Assembly: GCA_025331565.1 (NCBI GenBank)
Contig: JAFREQ010000015.1
Location: 2,418,001 to 2,482,000, forward strand
DNA from: Holacanthus passer
Taxonomy: Eukaryota; Chordata; Actinopteri; Pomacanthidae
Direction of reading: 5' to 3'
Length of the DNA: 64,000 nt
The notes beneath the pieces were generated by a model that was not told where the DNA came from, did not search any database, and saw only the letters and a list, made by a program, of their open reading frames with translations. The number at the start of each line of letters is the position of its first letter. Position 1 is the first letter of the stretch. This document shows positions 1-12,600 of the stretch, in pieces. Both the position numbers and the translations under genes were made by a program.

Positions 1-253
1 TACTATCCTACACAACCAATTCAAAATGTACAAAATGGTATCAAATTTTACAGGGTCAGAGTTGGCACATGAACATGTTAACCAAATCTAACCCCTGCGG
101 TACACTTGACCAAATTTGAAATTGAATTTCTTCTGATGCTTGGGAATATCAAAAATAAATTTGATAAGTTTCATTTAGGTTGTTTCAAATACCAAGTGCT
201 CAATTTGTTGAAGATCTTTGGACTGGAAACACACGTGAGCACATTTGCCTCAC

Positions 254-3200
254 CTGTAAAGCCTCTAGGAGATCAAACATGCTGATTGGAGGGAGGGGGG
301 CGGGGAGCATGTCAGCAGAACAAGCCAATAAGTGAACAGCTTGTTGCTCGGTCTCATCAGGTGACACTTGAGGTGGTGGGCCAGCAGGGAGGGAAGCACT
401 TGGAGGGGGACTGAAAAAAAAAAATTAAAAATAACTATGGACTGAAAAATGTAATCAGCATTACTATTAGTACCATTTAAGATGATTATGATTAACTAAA
501 TAGGTTATTGTATACAGAGAGCATCTAAATGATAATAACAAAGTACTGCCCTTCAGAGCAGCAAGAGTATTTACATCTAACTTCTTTCTCTTATATTAAG
601 CCTGCACAATGTTCATCAGGAGATAACACAATTGTCCCTACCATTCAGTGACACTATGATAAGCAGCGAGGCTGTTCTTCAGATAAGGCTGTGGCGTGAC
701 GTCGCTGCCAAAAGCATAGGGGAAATGACCATCTCGTAGCCGATACGCTTTCCTCCGGGTGATTACAGCAGTCAGGACGTCTTTCAAGTGGTGCTGAAAT
801 ATATCAGGACAGGAAGTCAAGCTTTGCTCCATTTCCAGGGTAAACACAGCTGTCAGTCATACTTAAGAGAGAATACAAGCCAGATTCAAAAAAGCTGGGA
901 TGCTGCGTAGAACATAAATAAAAAAAGAATGTGATAATTTGCTAATTCTTTTTGATATATACTTGATTGAAAAGAATACCAAGACAATATATTTAATGTT
1001 TGACCTCATTGATTTCTACAAATATATACTTATTCTAAATTTGATGCCAGCAGCATGTTTCACACAAGTTGCGACAGGAGCAACAAAAGACTGTGAAAGT
1101 TGTGGACTAATCCAAAAACACCTGTTTGGATCATTCCACAGGTAAACAGATTCATTGGTAACAGGTGATAGTATCATGATTGGGTATGAAAGGTTCATCC
1201 TGGAAAGACTCAGTCATTCACAAGCAAGGATGGAGAGAGTTTCACCACACATGATTGTATAAGCGATGTTACAACATGGGCTCAGGAACACTTCATAAAA
1301 CTGTTGTCAATAAACACAGTATGTTTGCAAGTGATTGCACCCTGTTTTTATATCTGTTATACACAGCAACTATTCTGGAGCCAGAGTTGTAAACCATCGC
1401 TAGTACTGAATCGTAGGTTGAGTATGACCAACACCAGCATTATCAAAAGAACTGTGGACCCATTTAACTGTTACACACATACCTTTGCAAAGCCATACAT
1501 GCATACATGAACACATAGTCACCAAATCCCTCGCCCACACAAAACCATTTATACACAATCAGTCACACTCACATACTCTGATAGAGGGTATAATGTGCCA
1601 TTCATATTGTAAAATCCTTTGAGGAAAATTTGTAATTGTGATTTTGGGCTGTACAAATAAAACTGACTTAACACTCTCGGTGGACAGGTGCTACATACCT
1701 CAACAGCATAGATCATGGTGCTGACAGAATCGTCTGTGATGTTATCCAGGCCCAGTTCAAAGGCTGTCACCATCATACGGGCCTCCAGCTGGCCCCGTGT
1801 GGGCAGCAGCAGAGTGTGGGCACTGAGACGCAGCTCCTCCTCCTCACCTCCCACCTCCCGTGGACTGAAAGGCTGGGCGGCACTTAGAGGGTTCTGAGGC
1901 TGGAAACGATGCTGAGGGTGCAAACGAGACATACAAATATCCAAATGATGCAGACGGTCTATGGTTTCAGCAGCTGGTGATTAATTGGAACGCCACTAAC
2001 CTTAACTAATTTCACACCCTGCCATTATTTGGGCAAATAGCTTATTTGAAAATTTCAGCAGAGGTGCTGATAGATAGACAGATAGATAGATAGATATACT
2101 TTATTTGTCCCAAACTTGAACACACTCAGTCTCTGCAGGGATGAATGTGAAAATAGGTACTTACATCAAATTTCTGTCTGGAGGAACACTTCTTCTTCCC
2201 TTTTGGTTTGCCAGGCTTTGAAGCAGAGCCACCTTGCCATTGTAATGACCCTGCGCCCTCTAGAGGACAGTAAAAGAACACATGACACAAGATGGGTTGA
2301 AGGTAAAAGAATATTTCCCTTTAGTTAAATAATAATCATTTCCAATATTGATAGCCTCTAACTGGCTCTTGAAAAATGAATGTGCTTGTATGCAGGAGAT
2401 GGGCATTGAAAATCTCAAGCAATTTTACATTTAGTCCTTTGTCACACACACACTTTCAAATTCCATTAATAAATCAATAAACCTAATTTTGTCATTATAT
2501 CAATTGTCTGACAATTACACTGCGCCAATACAAAGGACAATAAAATCAATTCAACAAATAAACATGGCTAATGAAGTTACAACAGATTGTGGTAATTCAA
2601 GCTGGAATAAAACACATCTTTCACATAAATACAAGCCCATGTAGATTCAGAGGATAAAAAAATGTAAAAAAAAATCATACCTGGTGTGGAGACGATGATC
2701 TGGCATCGTGTGAGAATGGCCAGGAGAAAATCATTGTGAACATGGACTGCAGAGGAAGAAGGAGAGAATGCAGAAACACATTTTCATACAGCATTGTTTT
2801 TTCCAACATAAATCATATTAAGTACTTTTTCCTGCTGACTTACCATTCTCCTGGGCCAACAGACGACGTGCCTCAATGTCAAACTCCTCCTTGCTGATCT
2901 TTTGTTTGAACCATAGCTTCAGGTTTGCCCAGTAACTGCAAGGAGAGACAACAGCAACCATCAATACAGGATAAACCTTACTCCATCACTCAATGTACAT
3001 TTATAACATTCCCTTCAGTTCATAAACAAAACTTAGTTAGACATAATGTAGCACTCTCATCTCATTATGTCTTCAATAGTTTAGACTTAACGTCAGAGCA
3101 TCAACAGGTTGAACCAAGTATTCAATGAAAATGAATGAGAATGTTTCGCTACTTAAGTCTCTCTTATTCTCTTTTCATTTGACTTAACGTTAACTCAAGT

Positions 3201-3623
3201 CACACATCCAAATATATTTAAGATGCAGTCATACAAACACGTTAACATATATATATAACGTTAGCTGAGGAATTCAATAGGTGTAGAAGTAATAATACAC
3301 TTAACGTTTGCTAATTACGTCACAAAAACAAGCACATAACAAATACTGAATAACTGCAAAAATATTGTTTCATTTACAACTACTGCTGAGGAGAAATGCT
3401 GCAAACATTAGCAAGTGCTAGCAAGCTGCTAATATGCACATAGCTAGCTAATGGGAAAAAATGACTTTGCATTTCAGCAGCAACTCAAAAAACATGGAAG
3501 AAAACCAACACCACAAACAGAAGAGACACACAAACAGCGTTTTACTTACTGCTTAACATTATCGCCAATTGCATCAGTTAGATTTTTCTTTGCAATCTCA
3601 AGCTCGCTAGAATGAGCTGCCAT
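254..3623 (-). CDS. tada1: Transcriptional adaptor 1 (SAGA subunit), 3' end off window
   Basis: TADA1 (SPT3-associated factor family) is a structural subunit of the nuclear SAGA/STAGA histone acetyltransferase coactivator complex. Seven coding exons can be read on the minus strand: 3623-3550, 2935-2844, 2746-2681, 2250-2165, 1911-1699, 793-642 and 410-254. All have GT donors and AG acceptors, and they sum to 840 nt (280 codons) with consistent phases. Diagnostic stretches are YWANLKLWFKQKISKEEFD (about residues 26-44), HNDFLLAILTRCQI, a lysine-rich KPGKPKGKKK segment, LPTRGQLEARM and RRKAYRLRDGHFPYAFGSDV, all close to the remembered vertebrate protein of about 335 aa. Exon 7 ends in phase 0 at LEALQ, so about 50 C-terminal residues should lie left of base 1; nothing in 1-253 matches them. 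The start is the first ATG, in MAAHSSELEIAKKNL, 22 bases from a CRE palindrome. The gene call is near certain; individual exon edges are inferred. Confidence 0.95.
876..1389. mobile_element. Deletion derivative of a Tc1/mariner-type transposon, copy 1
   Basis: A 514-bp block flanked by TA on both sides (874-875 and 1390-1391) has imperfect inverted ends, CAAGCCAGATTC on the left and the complement of a CCAGAGTTG end on the right. It shares long near-identical stretches with 21260-21749, for example around 1105-1230. It lies in the tada1 intron between exons 5 and 6. Near 1260-1310 a short block resembles the transposase coding part of a common fish Tc1/mariner-type element, so this is probably an internally deleted copy. 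No intact transposase is present. The family assignment is from memory. Confidence 0.6.
2069..2120 (-). repeat. GATA microsatellite with retroelement-like tail
   Basis: A (GATA)n run is followed by CTTTATTTGTCCC. In fish genomes this combination marks the 3' end of a family of non-LTR retroelements or SINEs, here in minus orientation inside a tada1 intron. Similar tails occur at 10.06, 19.90, 52.02 and 54.94 kb. Confidence 0.45.
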
Positions 3624-3644
3624 GGCGTTCATGAAGACCTACCA

Positions 3645-3652
3645 TGACGTCA
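3645..3652. promoter_or_regulatory. CRE palindrome at tada1 promoter
   Basis: A perfect TGACGTCA lies 22 bases upstream of the tada1 start codon. CREB/ATF proteins bind this octamer in many TATA-less vertebrate promoters. No TATA box is visible nearby. The position suggests a core-promoter or 5' UTR site; binding is inferred. Confidence 0.6.
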
Positions 3653-6600
3653 TCAGCCCGCGACACCAAGGAAGGGTTCCCTTTTTTCTGTCTAAACTTT
3701 ATTGTAGCAGGTAAGTTTTCATTAACGATTAACATTGTTTGACAATGAATATTATATAACTAGTAATATTATTACTAGCTTTGTCTGACCATACTTAAAT
3801 AATACGGGTTTAGTAAAAAATATATTTTTTTAAATGTCATGATAAATAATACCCATAGGGGGCGCTGTAAACATAATTAGAAGAATCGGGTTTATTGTCA
3901 AGCATGTTTTCACATACAGAGAATTTGCCTTTGTATATTGGTGCATGACAATAAATATAGTATGGGAAAATATAAGAAAATAAAAGCAAGTACTACAATA
4001 CAAATGCATAAACAGAAAACAGAACCTTGACAATAATGTGAAAATATAGTTTGTGTACAGTTTGTGTCCAGGGTGCAGTGATCAGTCACAATCTGACCTG
4101 CACACCTGGGTCCTGGAGGAGAACAGGTCATGGAAGGACAATGGCTTTTTCAGAAAATGTTGATTTCAATTAAATCCTCACACAAACGTCACACAAATGC
4201 AGGCAGATATTCATTTCAAAAGATGCATTTTAATTCCAGTTGGATCTATCTTGAGATGTCTTTTAAACAAAACTACTTGATTGTTCCTCTTTGCTTTGTC
4301 CATATCAGTGGACATTTGTTTGTGAGAGTGAAATGTCTTGTGTTTTGTGACGAAGGAATCATTTTAAGTATTGCCTGTTTTACCTGTGCTGCCAGAGCGA
4401 AGATCACAGTATGGTTAGGGAGTAAAACTACTCCACCACTAGATGGTATCATAGTATGATTTAAATTCTGCAAAGCCCAGTCCACTTACATCTTGAAGCA
4501 TGGGAGCTGAATAAAAAGATTTAGACCAGTGCATTAGAAATTTGAGATGTTTTATCAAAAATCATCGAAGAACATCAGAGAAGCATGGTGAAGACACATT
4601 TTACACCCAAACATATAGTGCAGTAATGAGTTTCATTCCAAGGCAGAAAGGGTTCATCTGCCTTTTGCAAGCCACTCAGCATGTGTTTTTATGGCAGAAC
4701 AGTTTTGTTGCTCATTATTTTTGATATTTAGCATGTTGAGTTCCAAAAGATGATAAGAGCTGAAATTGCACCATGGGCTCACTAGAGCCAGAGCTGATGT
4801 AAAATATGACTGTAGGGTCAATGTGCAAGTCTGATCAATGCCAAGAATGTCACCAAAGAAAAAAAGATTATCTCATGGACATTAAGCAGTGTAGCCCTGA
4901 GAGTAAATCTAATTCGCCCCCCTTCCCAGCAGGAATGCATTATTAATGTTGATTTTTAATGATGCTCCAACTTTTTACTGCTCAGTAAAGTTGTTGAAAA
5001 GGGGATTTTTTTGGGTTCACTAACTCCGGGAAAACTACTTTTAATGATCCCAGCAACCTCCTTCCAAAACAAAGCGAGCAGCCAGAATCATTTTAATAAA
5101 AGTGGAGAAAGCTGTCGTTAAATATAAATTGTATCACATCCCATTTTAACCACTGAAATCCCTGCCCATTTCAAAAGTCGCTCACATCTGCAGCTACTTC
5201 ACAATGCAGCAGCCGAAATGTGAACTACTGTTAAATGAAGAGATCAGACAGGCTATTTCCTGTTCCATCATCTGAACGCCATAGTGGAGTTACTGGTTAA
5301 TTTCAGAGCGAGTGAAAAAATGTACTAATCACATTTAGAGTACATCCAGACTTGGCTGTAGAAGGACTTTATTTTCATTTGACTGTCCCTTGGTTCATCA
5401 AGTCCTGAATATCTTTCCAAAAATGTATGTAAAGATTTGTCACCTTCCTCTTTTTGTATCAGTTGGTGTTCTATTATTTCAACTGTTCTTTCTTCAAGCA
5501 GATCTACTGCAATCTATTTTCTTTACTTTTTTTAAGTCCTATGTAGAATTTATTGTTTGCAGCTAAAAGAAAAAGACCAGAATTGGTGCTACTGCTGTAA
5601 GTCTTTTTTTTTCCTATTCCCCACTGGGCTGGATGTAAAACATTTCTGTGGTTCCTTCTGTTGTCCTTTGTGGCTCTTCGGCTCATGCTTCTCTTGAGCA
5701 GGTTTAGGCTGGGAGGCCCTTTTGTTTTCCACTGTTTTAACTATGGTGTAAAAACAGTTGAGCAGCCAGGGTGATCGCTCCTTTGGCTCCGTCTCCCCAG
5801 GCGGTCACGAAGCCTAAACAGACCTCCATGACTCACACCATTCATCACAATAAGTGAAATCGTATATCCAGAACACATACAGTCAACAGTCATACTGTAG
5901 ACAGTTAGTGTGTCTTCCAGTTCAGTGACTAATGCTGACTCCACAGTGTTTCTGAGGTCATACTTCTTTACAGAGGAGATCCATTTGATAAAGGTCTCAA
6001 GGTCTGAGTCTAGAATAAACAAGCTTTTCGTGCCAACCGCATGAACAATGAAAACCATCTGAATTTTTGGTCACTAATAGATGTATTTAACAGGCTGCAT
6101 ATCTGGTAGTAGGCAGCAGAAACTGGAGGAGCACACTTCTCATGGCTCAAATGTTCCTGTGTTTGTTATCTCTGGGTTACGATCGGTGCTTAGATTGACT
6201 TCTTGCTGTCAAGAAAACCCATTAAAATAAATCAGATTTTCACGATCTCAGCACTCGCTTGTGTGCTTCACAGCTAAATGAAATATTATTCTGCTGTATG
6301 TTTCAGACTAATAAGCGAGAGTGGAAACTGCAGCTGTCTGCCCTCAGTGAGCCTCCCCAGATCCCTCCAAATGATGATCCATCTCAAACAAGTGTCTGTT
6401 AAGCTCTAAATCAAAAGGGCACTTAGGAACAGACCTAGTTACGGAGTTGTTTAACCGTCCCAGTTATGGCAAAAATTAGTCACGGTGTTTATTTTCAAAG
6501 CAAACAGCTCCACATCCTGTCTGTTGATTTGACACTAACTGAGCTTTTGAGGGCTAATGAGTCACTCTCACGGACATTCCCCAAACAGCAGATGTCTTTC

Positions 6601-9600
6601 AGCAAACAGCACTAGAGCCTGCTTCTTCCAGAAACCTTCCGAGCCCGGTGCCACTTTGGTGCTGCAGCTCGCAGACAGCAAAGCTTCACTCGGTGACAAA
6701 GACGCCTTTCACTCCTGAAACCTGCAGCGGTTCTCAGAGGACCACACCGCAGCAAGCGCTCGGCCGTCCCCCGGTGTGTCGGCCAGGTATTCGAGGCGGT
6801 GAAGGTCTGAGTGTGGTCCCCCTCGGCAGAGCCAAGGATGTCACCTTGTTTGTTCCAACGTCTGACCGCGCAGGAGTTTGGTTTTTGTGGGCTGATCATG
6901 CATTTCCATACCAAAACGAGGCTGTGTGAAATATGAACAACGCTCAGTGTGTGGAGGGCAGAAGTCATCAGAAGAGCTCAGTTACAGCTCCTGTGCTGAC
7001 GGAGCATCTCACGCTGGCAGTCTGAGGGGTGGTTAGACCTGATGTTTGAGGGGCAGACTTGTGACAGGAAGGTGGCCCTGTCATAAAACAGTGCAGATGC
7101 CTGTTCGATAAAACTCTTGGAAGAGAGTGTCTGAACCTGCACTTGACCTTTTCAGCTGTGTCAAAGGGATTTAGGGTTTGATGGGACACAGTTTTGATAC
7201 AATTTGATTGGATTTGTGCTCAGATGAATAGTTTTGGGAAATGTGCTTTTTTGCTTTATTGGGATGAAACTATCAGGACTTTAACTACTCTAACTACCTG
7301 TTGGACTTGAGAGTGGTATCAATCACCTAATTCTATGATTTATCTATCTCCAATGTTGTATCAAACTATCCCTTTAAGTACAAATCCAATCCCAGTGTAT
7401 GCATATGCGACACGTAGACACAAACTCTATAAACTCTATTACCCTTAGGAAACAGACGTTTGATAATGATGCTTTGTTGGACAGCGGAACAAAAAGAACA
7501 GACAGTGAGAACGAGTCATGTAATTCAGGTTGTGTGCCAGACTTGAATTGACGACTTGCCCTCGCCCAGTCATCCACAGAAATGTGTTACCACTTGAAAC
7601 GACATGTCTCCGCAATCTGTCTCCTCGTGACGCTTCAACACCAGCACAAAACACACATGGATATTTTACAGAACACTTATTACTGTTAAACACAATGATG
7701 ATTAATAATTTCAGTCGGAAAACTCTCTTTGGCAACTCCTTCTCAAACTCAAACAACAACATCACATCTGCATGACTCACGGCCGCAAGATAAGTTTGGA
7801 ATCTTAATCTTAAGAAAAAGCTAACAAGTCATGTAGTATTTATGAGTTGGTTAGCAGAATAAATAAGCATGGCACATGAAAGGAGTTCCTCTGAATCTGA
7901 ATGAACAAGAATGTCCCCTGATGTGACCCGAAATGTTCTCAATTTATTGACTGCTCGTTGTGTAATACTGTTCTGCCAAGTATTGTGACTCATTGGTTTT
8001 ATTGCTGTTTAATTTTAACATTATAATGCCGTTTTTATTAGACGCTGCTTTTATACACGTTCATAAACACGCTTCCATCGTCCAGCCGGGTTTGACCGAT
8101 ATCCCGACTTTGTGTTTTGTTGCTTTATAAAAGTTTGTTAAAGAGATGGGTGTGAGGGCCATTGTGGTCAATAAGAAAAAAAACAGAACAACATGAGAGT
8201 CTATTTCGGGCTCAGAGACCAAAGACTGTTGGATGCAGGGTTGTTGTTCAAAGCGGACCCACCACTTCAAACCCCCCGGCTGCTCCCCTCTCCTCTGGGA
8301 TGGTTTCCTCAAAAAGATGCTGCTTTTCTTCCATACCGGTAATTACAGAGTGCAGGCAACCGTGACTTTGTCAATGAAAAGATATTTTTACAAAAACATA
8401 CAGTTCAAGCACTTTTGTCTGGAAAGAATGTAAATTTCTGTGTATTTAAAAGGAAGAGGGGGGGAAAAATAACTTGGAAATTTGGACTGATTCCATCCCG
8501 GTTCATCCCCTCCCCTCTCTCCTCTCTCCTCATTTTCTTTCTCCATCCTGTCGGGCTTTCAGCAATGTGTTTCTCGTTGTCTGTCCCGTTGCCTTTTGCT
8601 CTCAACACGCTTGGTCGGCATATTTTTCGTGCTCGAAAACCACTCAAAACAAAATGTAATTCCATCTTTTTTCCCCCCCAACAATACTTGTTTTTCCCAG
8701 TCATACTGAAATTTAATCGACAGCCAAATGAGGAAAAACGTATAACAGCAATTTCCATACGTGCAAGCACACTTTGAGAATGATTGTCATATATACAGTG
8801 GAGGAAATTAGTTCTATTTTCTGTCGGATCATTTACTGTTCCCTCAGGACACCTGGCCCTTTTCAATGTTATGATAAGTTAATTGTACACATAAATTATC
8901 CTTTCTGGTCATCTGCACTTGGACAAAGTAGTTTAACATACAGTATAAGGTCATATTAAGTGTATGGAGAAATAATAAAATAATTTTTGTGTTATCAAAT
9001 GCACATAAAACATGTATTTAAACCATGTTCCTTTCTCCAACTCCTTCAGGTGTTGGCCTTTTGAGGTCTGGAAGTGGATGGGGAGTCTAAATAAATCTTT
9101 ACAGGACTTAACAAAATGTATTTTCCAGCTCCCAGCAACTATAGCACAAGTGAAATACCATGTATGAATGTTTCCTCCACACGTTTATCTTGGCGAGGTA
9201 GGAGGGGCCGCATTTAGATCCTGTGAGCTAAAGCTCACAACTGAAATCAATACCAATGAAGTGCTGTTAGGACGTGGCGCTCCTCTCCGCTGGGTGACCT
9301 GGTAATGAGAAAAACACTGCAGCCTCCTAATCAGATAGACAGCTTGCATTATTTAGCTGCAAAAATTTGGGCCGTGATTCTTAACTTTCCTTTACCATCA
9401 TATGTATTTTGGTGGTTAAAGGAGTTGTATGGCTTACTATAAATAGTATATCTCTCTCTGTGTGCATCTAGTAGGATATAAAGAGAACAATGATCACACA
9501 GAGTCCATGTCTGTTACAAGAGGCAGTTCAAGTCACTACTAATGGTTGGTAATCGCCATCAGTGTAGTTCTTCTATCCAGGATCAACCAGTCTCTGATGA

Positions 9601-9687
9601 CATGTACACTCACAATTTGAAATGAGGTTCAAGTTTGCCCTGGCCTCTGTAGCTGCCCCTGGACCAACCTGGCTTTACAGTATCTCC
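3653..9687. other. Intergenic region with no gene recognised
   Basis: Six kilobases between the divergently placed 5' end of tada1 and the 3' end of the angiopoietin-like gene. Open frames here are short (up to about 150 codons at 8405-8866), overlap on both strands and match no family I recognise, so I treat them as chance frames. The 3' UTR of the angiopoietin-like gene must occupy part of the right side, but I see no clear minus-strand AATAAA near 9.0-9.6 kb. A degenerate interspersed repeat is visible at about 7225-7385. Confidence 0.6.
7225..7385. repeat. Degenerate interspersed repeat, AGTTTTGGGAAAT family
   Basis: The block begins AGTTTTGGGAAATGTGC and ends AACTATCCCTTTAA, ends that recur in a common fish non-autonomous repeat with AGGGATAGTTTG-like termini. 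Related fragments occur at 29.70-29.97, 30.64-30.75, 32.88-32.96 and 36.27-36.40 kb. The family assignment is by memory of fish genomes, and the internal part is badly decayed. Confidence 0.4.
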
Positions 9688-12600
9688 TCAGTCTATGGGT
9701 CTGATCAGCATCCGGACAGACTTCATCGAATAGAAGCCTCCACCATAGTCAGCCCAGAATATCCCGTCTTGGAACTTGCTGCGGTAGACGCCTCCGGTGT
9801 ACCAGACACCGTTAAGATTGGCTTGGCCACAAGAGTTGTACCACCAGCCTCCTTTATGGAAATGGGCACAGTTACCTGTTGTGGGGGAAACAGGAAGCAT
9901 GAGGATTAGCTCCATGAGGAAGTGTTTCACAGAAAGAATGATTCAAGGAAACATGTTTGATGTTGTCTTCAGAAAACGCGCACATATTGACAGGATTTCA
10001 TTTATAAATTTCCTGAATTGCATTCATCATCGCCACTGCCGCCTCTTGCTTGTCCTGGTAAGATAAGATATTCCTTTATTCATTCCACAACAGGGAAATT
10101 TTCAGGTGAACATATAATGCTTAAAAACAAGTAGCTTGCTTGTTCTCAAACATGGTGTAAATGAACAACATCGTACTTCCTCCAACACTTTGTATGACGT
10201 TAGGTCAAGATGCACTTTTTCGTATTTGTACAGAGGAATCCCAGAAACTACAATAATGATCTTTTCCCCCATAGACCATCCAAAAGAATTTTGCCCTAAT
10301 TTGCATGAAGTTAAAAAATATATGAAGAAAGTGGGAGGTTGTGGACAATGTTTGCTAACTAAAAGCTACTCGCTAGCTTGGGAGCACAGTTAAGAGAACA
10401 GTGATGGAGTCGATGTCACGCAATGTTTTCGCTTCCAGTGGATCATCACCACTACAGTATTTATTGTCTATTGGATACAAGTGAATTGGGGGGGGCTTCC
10501 AGGTGATGTAGGACTGATCGGCTATTGACCAGTGTGAGAGAACCAATATGTTTTTTTTTTATTAGGCTACCTTAAGGGGGGGCTGATTTTGAGCAATAAA
10601 ACAGAACTTTGATTTACTAAATAGAATATGAAAAATGTAAAGCTCTACATCAGGCAGAAGCCTATAATTCCAAGGATACAATATTAAAAGAGAGGCTTGA
10701 TTTGATTTCAATAAAATAATGCACTTCAAAGGAGCATTATGGACCATATGCTGTAAGAGAACAAAGGGACCCCACGTTCATCTACCTGAGAAGCTATCCT
10801 TGTCTCGATCGAGAGTAGTGAACTGTTTGCCATTGTGGCTGCTCAGGGAGTCCCCGGCGTTGCCCTGGTAGGTTCCCAGCCGCAGGCGGTAACCCTCGCT
10901 CTCAGGCTCTAGATGGAAGCTGCTGTACTGAGCGTAGACCTTCTTGCCCATCCAGTCCTCCAGCTCCACCAGCAGCTTGTAGTCCCCCTGCCTCCCCAGG
11001 TTGTAGATGCCTTCCAGACCGAGCCAGTATTCACCGTCGATGTTGCCAAAGCCGCTCTGAGATTAAAAGGAAGGTTAGAGAAAGATTACAGAAAACAAGG
11101 CGCATTCTTTTTAATGTGGCAGCCTGAAGAGTTTAGAAACACGAGAACTGTTTAGGAACATCAAACCTCCTGTAAGAGAACAAATGAAAATTCTCTTTTT
11201 GATGACATTTTTCGTCATGGTTCTGGAGTTAAGCCACTACAAAACTTCAAAAGAAACAAAAAACACTGTGGCAAAAGAATACCACACTGTCTGCGAAAAT
11301 CCTGAGAAAGACATGTTGCAGAGTTTATGCCGAAAAATAAGCATCCATCTTCAAAACGCCGGTTCATCTCTCAAACCCCACAGATCTCTTGGATCACGGC
11401 TAATGGCGAAACTGGCCTGGGCGCTTGTGTTGAAGAACCGCAAGCAATCCACATCTGGCCATGTGCCTCCAGAACACTTCACTTGGTAGAGGAGGTTGAG
11501 GTTTGTGATTGTGGATTAGCTGGGTGAGCCAGCAGATGATGAATGATGTAGGGTTTCAGTCCGTGGCCTCCTCTCTGGTGCTGCGTGTGTGTGTACATGT
11601 CGTGGCTTTGTGGGAGAGTGCAAAGGCAAATCAATGTTGAAGAGAGCAATTTAGCTTCCAGTTACACATGCACAAGCCTGGCCGGGCTGAATGGAACACT
11701 GGATCGCCCAGGCTGCCAGCAACTATATACTCCATCTCATTCTCACAGAGCTTTGATGAGAGGGTCTATATGGTGTGGTGTAGTAAGCCAACCAGCCATC
11801 CATCCAGGAAGGCACCATAGTAGTAGCGGTTTTGGAAAGAAACGCCTGCAGATTGAGCTGTGGAACATACCTTCATAGTGGGCCATCTAATATTTCATAA
11901 TGGAAATCTCAACCAAATGACCTTGGACAAATACTGCTGCTGACGGGGCGTTATATCTTACAGTAAGTGAAAACACAAGGATTCTGGCCCAGGAAATAGT
12001 CCCAAAGACCCCAGATGGTTCCTCTAGATGGGTCAAATATCGGCACCCCTGTTGTCTCAGGATGAGCCAAATATTCTGGTTGGCTCGGGAGAAGAGAGAG
12101 AAAAATAAGACAGACAGGGCAGGGGGAGCGTTATTGTCGTCACCTTGTAGTTGTCCCAGTTCCTGAAGAAGTTAATTGATCCGTCTCTCCTGCTCTGGAT
12201 CACGGCCCAGCCTCCGTTGTCTATATCCTGTTCACACCAGACTTGCACTGGCCGCTCCGCTTCATCTGGTCTGATCAGATACATGCCACTGGTGCTGTGG
12301 CCAGCTTCCTGTGCTGCGAGACAGTCTCTGAACGGGCCTGAAGGAAAGAACAATAATAGGGAGAGAAAAGTGGTAAGAAAGATGGGGACCATCTGGAAAT
12401 GAGAGGAGAGAATGTGTGGAACAGAATGGAAGATTTTTTTTCAGGATAACTGCCATCCGCGACCCAAAACAAAAAAAATCTAGATAATCTATGTTTATCT
12501 ATTTAGCAGGATTACTTACTCTCCATTATGATTTAGCTACTGCCTTATTATGTGGCATAATAATAATCTCAAATACTAAGATGTTGGAGCATCACAATCA

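Noticed and set aside
5741..6058. Minus-strand 105-codon frame
   Set aside because: Somewhat protein-like composition but no family recognised and no upstream or downstream exon; kept as chance.
8405..8866. Minus-strand 153-codon frame in intergenic DNA
   Set aside because: No recognisable domain, overlaps a 120-codon frame on the other strand, and lacks supporting splice sites or neighbours.
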